64,000 nucleotides of DNA, taken from NCBI GenBank assembly GCA_028824295.1, contig JAPPED010000021.1:1-64000 (forward strand), in the 5' to 3' direction. The position numbers and the translations under genes are program-made. Source of the DNA: Rhodospirillales bacterium (GTDB lineage Bacteria; Pseudomonadota; Alphaproteobacteria; TMED109). This document shows, in pieces, positions 9,256 to 18,465 of the stretch (position 1 is its first letter; every line of letters starts with the position of its first letter). The notes under the pieces are model-generated. The model did not search any database and was not told the origin of the DNA. It saw nothing but the letters and a program-made list of their open reading frames with translations.

Positions 9256-10389
9256 TTACGAGGACGAGGCACAGATTTCCGGCGCCACATAATCAAGGCC
9301 CATGAGCCGGAAATAGTTCTCCCCGAGCGCAATGTTCCGGAAGGCGGCATCGTCGAGATGGGCAAGAATACGGCTGGTGACGTCCAATTCCGCCCGGTAG
9401 ATGTCGAAGTTCTTGTTGGCGGACGCGACGAAATCGGTGCCGGGCAGGATGCGATCCGAATGGGCGTTGAGAAACGGGATGTATCGGTCGCGGAGCCCCG
9501 GGTCCGAGAACACGTTGTCGTCGATCACGCGCCAGGAGATGTCCACCATCAGATTGGGATAGCGGTCCAACAGCGATTCGAGAATCCCGATGTGCATGTC
9601 AGGATCAATCGCGACGAGCTCGCGCGACAGTCCGAGGTGCATCCAGACGATCTTGTTGTGGGGGTACAGCCGCAGCACCTCCTCAATCCAAGGCAGGTAC
9701 TGGGTCGGATCGGCGTCATTGCCAAGATCCGAGTGAATCGCGAGGGGCATGCCGCGGAACCGCAGTACCGCCATGAACGGAGCCCAGCGCGGAATGGTCG
9801 TCAACGGGACCACCGCGTGAAAGTTCCCGAACAGCGCCTGCTTCACCAGGTTCACCTCGCCCATCCAGCTGAAGACGCCCGGAAACTCCTGATCCAGCAG
9901 ACGCATCCCGACCAGCACCGAATCGGGTTTCTCCAGATCGGGAAACGTCATGGACATGGTGAGGTGCACTGCATCCGACCCGCTCAAGACGAAGTTCATG
10001 GCATTCATGAAGTCGTTCTTCATCGTCGGACTTACCAGCGTGCCGACGCAGTCCAAGTAGTACGTACAGTCCGAATTCACCGGCAGCATCTGTCCGATTC
10101 CGTACACATTGGCGAACAGAACGCCGGTGTTCTCGAGGTACTGCACCACCTCATCGAACGGGAGGGCCGGACCGCCAAACGGGCGAAAGTGCAAGTGGCT
10201 GTCGACGACCGCCGTGTACGGCTGGCTGGCGCGGTTGTAGCAGGCAGTATCCTCACCCTGAAACGCATCGAGCGTCAACATCGATGCTGCGGGTTGCGAC
10301 TCGCCCAGCATGGGCGGCAGCGCTGCGCAACCCGCGAGACCGGTCAGACTGGCCGCGAGCAGGGCGGCGTGCAGCGTTTTCCTGTGCAT
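9256..10389 (-). CDS. Amidohydrolase-like lipoprotein (predicted metal-dependent TIM barrel)
   Basis: A 377-residue exported protein. Its signal peptide ends in the lipobox LAGC (Cys21), so it should be anchored in a membrane as a lipoprotein. The mature part looks like an amidohydrolase barrel: VDSHLHFRPFGG carries the HxH metal motif at the end of strand one, KIVWMHLGLSRE gives a further His, and LPGTDFVAS the C-terminal Asp. The extra HxH-rich and NLMVDISW segments resemble amidohydrolase_2 proteins. The substrate is unknown. A periplasmic or envelope location is unusual for this fold. It stands alone on the minus strand, between two glycosyltransferase-like genes on the other strand. Confidence 0.75.
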   Translation of the reverse strand: MHRKTLHAALLAASLTGLAGCAALPPMLGESQPAASMLTLDAFQGEDTACYNRASQPYTAVVDSHLHFRPFGGPALPFDEVVQYLENTGVLFANVYGIGQMLPVNSDCTYYLDCVGTLVSPTMKNDFMNAMNFVLSGSDAVHLTMSMTFPDLEKPDSVLVGMRLLDQEFPGVFSWMGEVNLVKQALFGNFHAVVPLTTIPRWAPFMAVLRFRGMPLAIHSDLGNDADPTQYLPWIEEVLRLYPHNKIVWMHLGLSRELVAIDPDMHIGILESLLDRYPNLMVDISWRVIDDNVFSDPGLRDRYIPFLNAHSDRILPGTDFVASANKNFDIYRAELDVTSRILAHLDDAAFRNIALGENYFRLMGLDYVAPEICASSS

Positions 10390-10699
10390 CGATCTTGTTT
10401 CCCTGAAACTGCAGGCGGTGCCTGTCCATGTGACGACGCTCCCACGCCGTCGGCATTGAAGCTAGCGCTTCCGGGCGAAAAGTCAGCCTGAAACTTCAGG
10501 GCATGCACGGAGCCCCGAGCGAAAGCCCGTCGCGCGAAGCCAATGCGCGCCACCGCTTGCCAGAAGCCTGGATCGGGGAAGCTGCGGGGCCCGTGCCCGA
10601 AGCCGCTAGGCGGTTCGCGGATGCCGTTTCGGCGCCGCGCAATGATGGGGCAACCGGCGCGCCGGTAGAGTCCGCCGGACGCGAGCTGCCCGCAGCGCG
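10390..10699. other. Intergenic region upstream of the TIGR04282 gene
   Basis: About 310 bp between divergently transcribed genes. Both promoters should be here. Overlapping short frames on the two strands have no recognisable motif and I do not call them. I see no clear operator. Confidence 0.4.
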
Positions 10700-11455
10700 T
10701 TGCCGCCGCGTCCGGATATGCCGATGACCACCCGGTTGAGACCGATGCATCAACGAGTCAGGCGGCACCTGCGGCCGCCCCGGAGCGGGTTGCCTCGCTC
10801 CGTCCCGAAGGCCCGCTCCACCCTACGGCCGACTGTCCTGGTGTTCGCCCGTCAGCCGGTGATCGGCACCGTAAAGACGCGGCTTGCCGCCGATATCGGC
10901 AGGGTGGAAGCCCTGCGCTTCTACCGCGCGACGCTCGCCGGGCTGCTTCGTCGCCTTGCGTCCGATCGCACCTGGCGCACGATCCTGGCGGTCACGCCGG
11001 ATCGTGCGTGCCGCGCCATGGCGCGAACCTTTCGCGTCCCGGTCGTGCCGCAGGGTGCAGGCGATCTGGGCATGCGGATGCGCCGGGTGGCCGGCAGTCA
11101 GCCGGGACCAGCGCTGATCGTCGGCAGCGACGTTCCTGACCTGAAGGCCAGTCACCTCCGAGCGGCACTGGCAGCGCTGCGCCGACACGACTTCGTCTTC
11201 GGCCCGGCTGCCGACGGCGGGTACTGGCTGGCGGGCTTCGGCAACCGCCGGCCCGCCGGCCCCGCCATGCTCAACGTCCGCTGGTCGACGTCCGCCGCCC
11301 TCGCAGACACTGTCCGTTCCGCCGGGCCACGCGCGCGGGTTCATGTGCTTGCGGACGTCCTAGACGACGTCGACGACGGCGGCGGATACGCACGTCACCA
11401 GGCGCTCCGTTCGTGCTGCCGCCAGCGCGGACACCGCGCGAGCTCCGCAGCCTGA
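10700..11455 (+). CDS. TIGR04282 family glycosyltransferase-like protein (DUF2064)
   Basis: A nucleotidyltransferase-fold protein of the TIGR04282 group. The N-terminal LVFARQPVIGTVKTRLA is the family signature, followed by RLASDRTWRTILAVTPD, VPQGAGDLGMRMRR, LIVGSDVPDL with the DxP metal site, and FGPAADGGYWLAGF. The conserved protein begins around 10820. The given start is the furthest upstream ATG and adds a basic, low-complexity leader, so the true start may be the ATG at 10745 or the TTG at 10791. The biochemical role is not established. The TIGR04283 protein upstream is the usual partner. Confidence 0.78.
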   Translation: MPPRPDMPMTTRLRPMHQRVRRHLRPPRSGLPRSVPKARSTLRPTVLVFARQPVIGTVKTRLAADIGRVEALRFYRATLAGLLRRLASDRTWRTILAVTPDRACRAMARTFRVPVVPQGAGDLGMRMRRVAGSQPGPALIVGSDVPDLKASHLRAALAALRRHDFVFGPAADGGYWLAGFGNRRPAGPAMLNVRWSTSAALADTVRSAGPRARVHVLADVLDDVDDGGGYARHQALRSCCRQRGHRASSAA

Positions 11456-11548
11456 CTCCGTTCCGATCCCGGTTGCCGATCCCCGCGAACACTGGCCGCC
11501 GTCCAGCCCATATACTGTGTGCGGATCACTTCCCCGCGGAGTCCGACC

Positions 11549-12352
11549 ATGGTTGCAACTGCGGAACCGGTGCGCCCCGCTCCGATGCTCTTGAGGCGTG
11601 ACGACGACGGCGTGTGTGTGCTCACGCTGAATCGTCCCGAAGCCCGGAACGCCCTGTCCGACGATCTGATGCTTCACCTGCAGGCGGAGCTCGATGCCAC
11701 CGCGCAGGACGAAAGCGTCAAGGTCCTCGTCATCGAAGGAGTCGGACCCGCGTTCTGTGCCGGTCACGACCTGCGCGAGATTCGGGCCAACCCGGGCCGG
11801 GATGCCTACGAGAAGCTGTTCGCGACATGCGCCCGGCTCATGCTGTCCGTCACGCGCCATCCGCGCCCGGTCATCGCCAAGGTCGCGGGCATTGCCACTG
11901 CCGCGGGGTGTCAACTGGTGGCGTCCTGCGACCTCGTGGTCGCGTCGCGGGAAGCCCGCTTTGCGACCCCCGGGGTGAACATCGGCCTCTTCTGCTCGAC
12001 GCCCATGGTGGCCCTGTCCCGTTCGGTCGGCCGGAAGCAGGCCATGGAGATGCTGCTCACCGGAGAGATGATCGGTGCCGAAACGGCGCGCACATTCGGT
12101 CTGGTCAATCGCGTGGTTGAGCCGGACAACCTTGACGCGACGACGATGGATCTCGCCCGCAAGATCGCCGCGAAGTCGCCGCTGACCCTGAGAATTGGCA
12201 AGGAGGCGTTCTACCGGCAGGCCGAACTACCCATCGACGACGCCTACGCCTACGCCAGTGAAGTCATGACGCAAAACATGCTGGCCCGGGACGCCGAAGA
12301 GGGAATCGATGCGTTCCTGTCCAAGCGCACCCCGGTCTGGACGGGGAGCTGA
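11549..12352 (+). CDS. Enoyl-CoA hydratase/isomerase family protein
   Basis: A crotonase-fold protein of 267 residues, hydrating or isomerising an acyl-CoA. It shows LNRPEARNALSD, the oxyanion-hole segments AFCAGHDLRE and AGIATAAGCQLVASCDLVVA, and the hexamer region LLTGEMIGAETARTFGLVNRVV. The catalytic Glu of true hydratases at the second site is replaced: the segment reads PGVNIGLFCSTP, with Gly/Leu where hydratases often have a Glu. The reaction is therefore open. The ATG follows a GGAG site. It is the first gene of a compact operon with a CoA-binding protein (7 bp gap) and metY, a combination I recall in other alphaproteobacteria. Confidence 0.85.
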   Translation: MVATAEPVRPAPMLLRRDDDGVCVLTLNRPEARNALSDDLMLHLQAELDATAQDESVKVLVIEGVGPAFCAGHDLREIRANPGRDAYEKLFATCARLMLSVTRHPRPVIAKVAGIATAAGCQLVASCDLVVASREARFATPGVNIGLFCSTPMVALSRSVGRKQAMEMLLTGEMIGAETARTFGLVNRVVEPDNLDATTMDLARKIAAKSPLTLRIGKEAFYRQAELPIDDAYAYASEVMTQNMLARDAEEGIDAFLSKRTPVWTGS

Positions 12353-12359
12353 AGGCACT

Positions 12360-12860
12360 TTGGAACCGATTCCCTACCCCGACTCCTACCTGCGCTCGAT
12401 CCTCGAGCGGACGCGCGTGATCGCGATGGTCGGCGCCAGCACGAACATTCGCCGACCGAGCTACTTCGCCTTCAAGTACCTCCGCGAGCGCGGTTATCGC
12501 GTCATTCCGGTCAATCCGCCGGCCGCAGGGACGGACCTCCTTGGTGAAACGGTGATGGCAGATCTGGAATCCATCGACGTACCCGTCGACATGGTTGACG
12601 TCTTCCGCCGCTCCGAAGAGGCATTGGCGATCACCGAGTCGGCAATCCGCATTGGTGCGAAGACGGTCTGGATGCAGCTCGGGATCCGGAACGACGAGGC
12701 GGCGGCGCGCGCCAAGGCCGCCGGGCTGGATGTGGTCATGAACCGCTGCCCCAAGATCGAATACGGCCGGCTGAACGGGGAGCTGGGCTGGGGCGGCATC
12801 AACTCGGGGCTGTTTTCCAACCGGCGGCGGCCACTGCGAGCCCGGACGAAACTGACATGA
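12360..12860 (+). CDS. CoA-binding (YccU-type) Rossmann protein
   Basis: A 166-residue single-domain CoA_binding_2 protein. The glycine-rich start is VIAMVGASTNIRRPSY, followed by GYRVIPVNPPAAGTDLLGE, DMVDVFRRSEEA and TVWMQLGIRNDEAAARAKAAG. The last conserved element VVMNRCPKIEYGRL is typical. I chose a TTG start because GAAGG lies six bases upstream and an upstream ATG frame adds unconserved residues overlapping the hydratase gene. Its stop overlaps the metY start in ATGA, implying translational coupling. The precise role is unknown. Confidence 0.85.
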   Translation: MEPIPYPDSYLRSILERTRVIAMVGASTNIRRPSYFAFKYLRERGYRVIPVNPPAAGTDLLGETVMADLESIDVPVDMVDVFRRSEEALAITESAIRIGAKTVWMQLGIRNDEAAARAKAAGLDVVMNRCPKIEYGRLNGELGWGGINSGLFSNRRRPLRARTKLT

Positions 12861-14152
12861 GCGACTCGGACACGCCGCGGGAGTTCGGCTTCGAGACCCG
12901 CGCGGTGCATGCAGGCGCCGCACCGGATCCCCACACCGGGGCCAGAACCACGCCGATATTCCAGTCGGTCGGCTTCGTGTTCGACGACGTGGACCACGCC
13001 CAGTCGCTCTTCAACCTTCAGGACTTCGGGTTCATCTACGGGCGCCTCACCAACCCGACGGTCTCCGTGCTCGAGGAACGTGTGGCCAACCTGGAGGGTG
13101 GTCGCGGGGCGGTCGCGTGCGCTTCCGGGCACGCCGCCCAGCAACTCGCGCTCTACCCGCTGATGGAGTCCGGCGACGAGATCATCGCCAGCCGGTACCT
13201 CTATGGCGGCTCGATAACCCAGTTCACCCACACCTTCCGACGGTTCGGCTGGCAGGTGACGTTCGTCGACCCCGCCGACGAGGAAGCGGTCAAGGCGGCC
13301 ATCACGGATCGGACCAAGTGCCTGTTCGTCGAGAGCCTAGCCAATCCCGGCGGGATCATCGTCGACGTGGAGCGGATGGCCGACATTGCTCACGAGCACG
13401 GGATCCCGTTGATGGTCGACAACACGCTCGCAACCCCCTGGCTGCACCGTCCGTTCGACCACGGTGCGGACATCGTGGTGCACTCGCTGACCAAGTTCAT
13501 GGGAGGACACGGCAACTCGCTGGGCGGCGTCATCGTTGAGTCGGGAAAATTTGACTGGTTTGCAAGCGGCCGGTTCCCGGCAATGACCGAACCGACACCG
13601 TCGTACCATGGGCTTCGCTTCGCGGAGACCTTCGGTGACTTCGGCTACACCATGAAAGTCCGGGCCGACGCGCTTCGTGACCTGGGTCCCGCGTTGTCGC
13701 CGCAGAACGCCTTCTACATCCTCACGGGCATCGAGACGCTGCCGATCAGGATGGAGCGGCACGTGGCGAACGCGCAAACCGTCGCCGAATACCTCGAGCA
13801 ACACCCGGCCGTCGCCTGGGTGAGTTATGCCGGGCTGCCTTCAAGTCCGTATGCCGAGCTGGCCGCTAAGTACTTCCCCAAGGGACCGGGCGCGGTCTTC
13901 ACGTTCGGGGTGCGCGGTGGCTACGACGCCGGCGTTCGGCTCGTCGAGAACGTCCAGATCTTCTCGCATCTCGCCAACATTGGCGACACCCGGAGCCTGG
14001 TCATCCATCCTGCTTCCACGACGCACAACCAGCTGACGGATGAGCAGAAAACCGCCGCCGGCGCGGGACCGGACGTGGTCCGGCTCTCCGTCGGCCTGGA
14101 AACCGCGAGCGACCTCATCCACGATCTCGACCAGGCGCTGGGCAACGCCTGA
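12857..14152 (+). CDS. metY: O-acetylhomoserine sulfhydrylase
   Basis: A PLP enzyme that makes homocysteine from O-acetylhomoserine and sulfide. The 431-residue protein matches the MetY length and has IYGRLTNPTVSVLEERVANLEGG, YLYGGSITQF, the PLP-contact LMVDNTLATP and the Schiff-base Lys213 in VVHSLTKFMGGHG. The C-terminal LANIGDTRSLVIHPASTTH is characteristic of MetY rather than cystathionine enzymes. It is translationally coupled to the CoA-binding gene. The following hemA gene is convergent, 53 bp away. Confidence 0.93.
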   Translation: MSDSDTPREFGFETRAVHAGAAPDPHTGARTTPIFQSVGFVFDDVDHAQSLFNLQDFGFIYGRLTNPTVSVLEERVANLEGGRGAVACASGHAAQQLALYPLMESGDEIIASRYLYGGSITQFTHTFRRFGWQVTFVDPADEEAVKAAITDRTKCLFVESLANPGGIIVDVERMADIAHEHGIPLMVDNTLATPWLHRPFDHGADIVVHSLTKFMGGHGNSLGGVIVESGKFDWFASGRFPAMTEPTPSYHGLRFAETFGDFGYTMKVRADALRDLGPALSPQNAFYILTGIETLPIRMERHVANAQTVAEYLEQHPAVAWVSYAGLPSSPYAELAAKYFPKGPGAVFTFGVRGGYDAGVRLVENVQIFSHLANIGDTRSLVIHPASTTHNQLTDEQKTAAGAGPDVVRLSVGLETASDLIHDLDQALGNA

Positions 14153-14205
14153 GGCTTGCTTCGGGCCGCCGGCGGTAGGCCTCCGCAGGCGGGCAGCAAG
14201 GCAGA

Positions 14206-15417
14206 TCAGTTGGCGACGCTGATCGACAATTCCTTCCAGACGGCCTGGAGCGCGGACACCAGGTCCGCGATATCGGCATCGGTGTGGAGGGGCGTCGGCG
14301 TGAGGCGCAACCGCTCGCTGCCCCGCGCGACGGTCGGGTAGTTGATCGGCTGGACATAGATCTGGTAACGGTCGAGCAGCAGGTCCGTCGCCCGCTTGCA
14401 GATCACCGGATCGCCGACCAGCACCGGGACAATGTGCGAAGCGGAGGGCATGACGGGAAGGCCTGACTCCGCCAACGCCTGCTTCAGGGCGGCGACACGT
14501 TCCCGATGCAGGCGGCGCTCGACGTCGCTCGACTTCAGGTGCCGGACGCTGGCCAGCGCACCGGCGGCGACCGCCGGCGGCAGGGCTGTCGTGAAAATGA
14601 ATCCCGGCGCATACGAACGGATGAAATCGACCACAGCGGCGGAGCCTGCGATGTAACCCCCGACCACGCCAAACGCCTTGGCCAGCGTGCCCTGGATGAC
14701 CGTGATGCGATCCATCACGCCGTCGCGGGCCGCCACCCCGGCGCCGCGCGCCCCGTACATCCCAACAGCATGTACCTCATCGAGGTAGCTCATCGCGCCG
14801 TACCTGGCGGCGAGGTCGCAGAATGCCCCGATGGGTGCGATGTCGCCGTCCATTGAATACACCGACTCAAAGACGATGACCTTGGGACGCTCGGGGTCCG
14901 CCGCACGCAGCTTTTCCTCGAGGTCTGCCGGGTCGTTGTGACGAAAGATCCGCTTCTCGGTCATGGCGTGCCGGACACCGGCAATCATCGAGGCATGATT
15001 CGCCTCGTCGGAAAACAGGATGCAGCCCGGCAGGTGGCGCCCGATGGTGGACAGCGTGGCCTCGTTCGCCACGTAGCCGGACGTGAATAGAAGCGCCGCC
15101 TCCCGATCATGCAGGTCGGCAAGTTCCTGCTCCAGGAGCACGTGGCTGTGGGTCGTGCCGGAGATGTTGCGGGTCCCGCCTGCCCCGGCGCCGACCTCGT
15201 CGATCGCCTTCCGCATGGCGGACCGGACAACGTCGTGTTGTCCCATCCCCAGGTAGTCGTTGGAGCACCACACCGTGACAGGGGCGGCGCCACGTTCCGA
15301 ATGCCGGACCGCGCGCGGAAAACGCCCGGCCTGCCGCTCCAGGTCGGCGAACACCCGGTACCGGCCTTCCGCCTTCAGATCGGCGATCCGATCGGAAAAA
15401 AACTGCTGGTAATCCAT
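14206..15417 (-). CDS. hemA: 5-aminolevulinate synthase (C4 pathway)
   Basis: Condenses glycine with succinyl-CoA to 5-aminolevulinate, the first step of haem synthesis in alphaproteobacteria. The 403-residue protein starts [10 protein letters not shown], the usual bacterial N-terminus. It has [38 protein letters not shown] and [12 protein letters not shown], with the PLP Lys247 in [12 protein letters not shown]. In-frame starts at 15459 (ATG) and 15510 (GTG) would add a leader containing RCPMLEG, but the 15417 ATG fits the family. It lies near, but opposite in strand to, the hemCDBE operon, so the haem pathway is grouped here. Confidence 0.95.
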   Translation of the reverse strand: MDYQQFFSDRIADLKAEGRYRVFADLERQAGRFPRAVRHSERGAAPVTVWCSNDYLGMGQHDVVRSAMRKAIDEVGAGAGGTRNISGTTHSHVLLEQELADLHDREAALLFTSGYVANEATLSTIGRHLPGCILFSDEANHASMIAGVRHAMTEKRIFRHNDPADLEEKLRAADPERPKVIVFESVYSMDGDIAPIGAFCDLAARYGAMSYLDEVHAVGMYGARGAGVAARDGVMDRITVIQGTLAKAFGVVGGYIAGSAAVVDFIRSYAPGFIFTTALPPAVAAGALASVRHLKSSDVERRLHRERVAALKQALAESGLPVMPSASHIVPVLVGDPVICKRATDLLLDRYQIYVQPINYPTVARGSERLRLTPTPLHTDADIADLVSALQAVWKELSISVAN

Positions 15418-15752
15418 GTCGCAGTTTCCCGTCGCGAAGGCGGCCAGCCCTTCCAGCATGGGGCACCGCGCGCCACCCCTGACAGCAAGCACGAGCAGGC
15501 CTCGGTCCACGCCGGTAGACGCCCGGCCGCAAGATGGCCTATCGGCCCATCAGAACAGCAATGACGGTGAGGTGCCGCTAGGCCACCAACGTCTGCACAC
15601 GAGCAAACGATGCCACATTCATACGCTAATGCAAGGAGCGTATCCCCTTCGGATCAGGCCGGCACGCCGACCGTCAGCCGCCCTCGGTCCTGCTCGGATA
15701 CCCTTCTCCCGGCACGCCGCCGACAGTCTGTCGGAGGCTTCGTTGCCGCCAG
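15418..15752. other. Upstream region of hemA
   Basis: This 335-bp stretch between the hemA start and the stop of the nuclease gene should contain the hemA promoter. Apart from a 7-bp inverted repeat, listed separately, I see no gene-like feature. Confidence 0.4.
15621..15643. promoter_or_regulatory. Perfect inverted repeat upstream of hemA
   Basis: ATACGCT and AGCGTAT form perfect 7-bp arms around a 9-base spacer, about 200 bp upstream of the hemA start. This could be an operator for hemA control or a weak hairpin after the nuclease gene. I recognise no known regulator motif. Confidence 0.35.
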
Positions 15753-16418
15753 CTACCTTGCCCGGCGCCAGCCGGCCGCAACCGCCTCTCGCTCCGAGCA
15801 AAACCACCTCTCTCCCTGTGTCGGATCAATGCGCGTGCGTTCATAGAAACGGCCGCCAGGAACATGGTAAATCCGTTCACCGCTCCGGCTGATGTTGCCC
15901 TTGATCCGGCAGTGCGGCCGCTGTGGGTCGGTCCGCTCGCCGGCATCCGCGAGCCGCCGGCCACGCCGCCACTCCCAGGGCGCCACGAACTTCCCTCGCC
16001 AGATTCCGCGACGGGCGGCCTCTGCCGCAGCCTCTTGGCCCGTGTAGTCCATCGCGTAGCGCCGATACGCCAACGCCCATCCCTCGGCAACCATCCAGGC
16101 GTTCAGGTCGGTTGCGCCGATCCTGCAGACGGCCACGATCCGGCCATAACGATCAGTGTCCGTTTCCTCGCACTCGACGCGATGATCGGCAATGCGGGCG
16201 GCGAGGGCTAGCGAAGCCTCAGCTCCACAAGGCCACGTTTCCCCGTCCACCACGCACCGCTGGCGCCTTTCCGGGGCATCGACCCCGTGCAAACGGATGC
16301 GCTCGCCAGCGATTTCCAACGTGTCACCGTCCAAAACCGTGGGGTGCCCGCCAACGTCTGCGTGCGCCGGCCACGCGGCCAGCAACACCACCAAGAGTCC
16401 TCGAATCGTGAACAACAT
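15753..16418 (-). CDS. Secreted thermonuclease-family (SNase-like) protein
   Basis: A 221-residue protein with a signal peptide (MLFTIRGLLVVLLAAWPAHA) and a staphylococcal nuclease-like OB fold. LDGDTLEI gives the calcium/catalytic Asp, RIRLHGVDAPE the catalytic Arg region, and DTDRYGRIVAVC the second Arg. After the nuclease domain comes a short C-terminal module, CRIKGNISRSGERIYHVPGG through GERWFCSEREAVAAGWRRA, common in alphaproteobacterial members. The open frame runs 50 codons further upstream, but the ATG before the signal peptide is clearly the start. Likely periplasmic or extracellular. It is divergent from hemC. Confidence 0.85.
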   Translation of the reverse strand: MLFTIRGLLVVLLAAWPAHADVGGHPTVLDGDTLEIAGERIRLHGVDAPERRQRCVVDGETWPCGAEASLALAARIADHRVECEETDTDRYGRIVAVCRIGATDLNAWMVAEGWALAYRRYAMDYTGQEAAAEAARRGIWRGKFVAPWEWRRGRRLADAGERTDPQRPHCRIKGNISRSGERIYHVPGGRFYERTRIDPTQGERWFCSEREAVAAGWRRAR

Positions 16419-16710
16419 CCTGCTGTCCTCACTGGCCTGCAGCAGTACCCTCCGCTCGCGCGATCCGCGGCCAGCCGTGAACCTCCTACCAGAATGGTCG
16501 TGGCTTCTGGCGGCAGCGAATCCCGATAGTCCGGGAGCAGGCGGTACAGGAGACGCCAGCGGCGGCACGGTACGGACAACCCGCCGCCAGACGACTACGG
16601 TTCAGGTATCTGGCTGTCGGTTACATTATCCGTTCCTTCCGGGAATGCCTCTCAGGTTACGACCTGCGACCCCGCGGAAACCATGACTTCGGCCCCAGAG
16701 GGAAGAGCGA

Positions 16711-17649
16711 ATGAGGCTTCGCATCGGCACCCGCAACTCCGACCTGGCGCGCGCACAGGCCGCCGGCATCGCGGCTCAACTTGCTGCGGCCGGACACGCC
16801 GCCGAACTGGTGCCGATCACAACTGCGGGCGATCAGTCCAGGGAACCGGTCTTCGCCGCCATCGGACCCCAAGGCGTTTTTGTGCGGGAGATCAGTCAGG
16901 CCCTGGTGGACGGCGCGATCGATCTCGCGGTGCATTCCTACAAGGACGTCCCCACCGGCAATCCCGACGAGCTGGTCATCGCGGCCGTGCCCGCGCGCCT
17001 CGATGCGGCAGATTGTCTGCTCATTCGCACCGGGCTTGCAGACCACGACGCCGGGTTCCTCCCGCTACCTGCCGGAGCCCGCGTGGGAACGTCCTCGGTG
17101 CGCCGACAGTCGTGGCTGAAACATCTTCGCGCAGACCTCAGGCCCGTGCCGCTGCGGGGCAACGTGCCCACCCGAGTCCGGCGCCTGCAGGAAGGCTCAT
17201 ATGATGCGATCGTGCTGGCCACGGCCGGCCTCGACCGCCTCCGGGCCCGCCATTCGCCCAGTCCGACGGCCCTGGACCTCACCGGCGTCGCCACCGTTCG
17301 CCTGGACCCGGAGCGGTTCGTACCGGCGCCAGCGCAGGGCGCGTTGGCACTGCAGTGCCGGCAAGACCGGGATGGCGTGCGGGCGGCACTGGCACCGCTC
17401 GACCATCCTGCCACCCGCGAAGCCATCGATGCCGAGCGGCTGCTGCTTGGTCGGCTGGAAGGCGGCTGCGAGCTGGCGTTCGGCGCCTATTGCCGCGCCG
17501 AGGGCACAGACTGCGTCATGCATGCGATGCTGGAGCGGGAAGGGCGGGTGTCGGTGGAGACGGGCCGGGGGCCCGAGCCGAGCCACGTGGCGGGTGAACT
17601 CTGGCGACTCCTGTGTTCGACCGGCGCCGGCGATCCGGCCACGGCCTGA
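16711..17649 (+). CDS. hemC: Hydroxymethylbilane synthase (porphobilinogen deaminase)
   Basis: Polymerises four porphobilinogens to hydroxymethylbilane in the cytosol. The 312-residue protein has IGTRNSDLARAQA at the start, SYKDVPT, VGTSSVRRQ and LRGNVPTR in the active-site cleft. Cys253 in LEGGCELAFGAY is the attachment site of the dipyrromethane cofactor. The ATG follows GGGAAG. It is the first gene of the plus-strand haem operon: hemC, hemD, hemB, hemE, chdC-like, ferrochelatase, FAD oxidase. Confidence 0.95.
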   Translation: MRLRIGTRNSDLARAQAAGIAAQLAAAGHAAELVPITTAGDQSREPVFAAIGPQGVFVREISQALVDGAIDLAVHSYKDVPTGNPDELVIAAVPARLDAADCLLIRTGLADHDAGFLPLPAGARVGTSSVRRQSWLKHLRADLRPVPLRGNVPTRVRRLQEGSYDAIVLATAGLDRLRARHSPSPTALDLTGVATVRLDPERFVPAPAQGALALQCRQDRDGVRAALAPLDHPATREAIDAERLLLGRLEGGCELAFGAYCRAEGTDCVMHAMLEREGRVSVETGRGPEPSHVAGELWRLLCSTGAGDPATA

Positions 17650-17724
17650 CCAGTTCCGAACGGGAATGCGTCGCCGCGACACCGCCATGATCGGACTTCA
17701 GCCAAAGCCCGGTGAGACGAAACC

Positions 17725-18465
17725 ATGAAGCCGACACCGCGTCATCGGATTCTCCTCACGCGAACTCGGGAAGACTGTTCCGATTGGGCCGCTGAGATCG
17801 AGCGGCGCGGCGCGGTCCCGGTCGTCTTTCCGTGTATCCGGTGCCACGACATCGCGACCGCAGAACTCCGCGAGCAGCTGGCCCGGGAAGTGGCGCGAGC
17901 CCAGTGGATCGCGTTCACGTCCGGGCGCGGCGTGGACGCCTTCGCACGGCTTTACCCGGGACCCACGCCGCTTGCGCCGTCCATAAGGGTGGCGACCGTT
18001 GGCCCTGCCACGGGGCGGGAAGCGCGAGCCCGGCTCGGACGCGCGGCGGACCTGGTTGGAACCGGAGGAACGGCTGCCGCGATGGCCATGGAGCTGGTGC
18101 CGCGCCTGGAACCCGACGATCGGGTGCTGATCGCGGTCGCGCAGAACGCTGGACGCTCCCTGGAGGACGCGCTGGAGGACGCCGAACGCATCTACGTGCG
18201 GATCGAGCTCTACCGGACATCCCCGCTCGCTCCCCGCAGCGATCGAGTGGCGGTCTCGGAGCTCGGTGCGCGCAGCGTGTTCCTGGCCAGCCCGTCCGCC
18301 GTTACCGGCTTCTGCAATCAGGTACGTTTGGACGTGGCCCTAGATATCTTCACGATCGGCCCGGCCACGACACGGGCGGCACGGGCTGCCGGTCTCGACG
18401 TCACCGGAGAAGCAACCCGGCCCGGCCTGCCGGGCTTGATGGAGGCACTGCATTGCGCGAACTGA
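17725..18465 (+). CDS. hemD: Uroporphyrinogen-III synthase
   Basis: Closes hydroxymethylbilane to uroporphyrinogen III with inversion of ring D. HemD is poorly conserved, but the 246-residue protein shows the expected pattern: ILLTRTREDCSDWAAEIERRGAVPVVFPCI at the N-terminus, WIAFTSGRGVDAF, IRVATVGPATGREAR, and a C-terminal repeat of the fold ending in FTIGPATTRAARAAGLDV. Its position directly between hemC and hemB confirms it. Its last 13 bases overlap the hemB start. Confidence 0.88.
   Translation: MKPTPRHRILLTRTREDCSDWAAEIERRGAVPVVFPCIRCHDIATAELREQLAREVARAQWIAFTSGRGVDAFARLYPGPTPLAPSIRVATVGPATGREARARLGRAADLVGTGGTAAAMAMELVPRLEPDDRVLIAVAQNAGRSLEDALEDAERIYVRIELYRTSPLAPRSDRVAVSELGARSVFLASPSAVTGFCNQVRLDVALDIFTIGPATTRAARAAGLDVTGEATRPGLPGLMEALHCAN

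Noticed and set aside
9106-10491. Plus-strand open frame of 461 codons opposite the lipoprotein gene
   Set aside because: Composition is typical of an antisense frame in GC-rich DNA. The minus-strand reading has a signal peptide, lipobox and metal motif.
17832-18452. N-terminal extension of hemB giving a 540-residue protein
   Set aside because: The first 207 codons are an alternative frame of hemD. The TTG start with GGAGG seven bases upstream fits HemB length.
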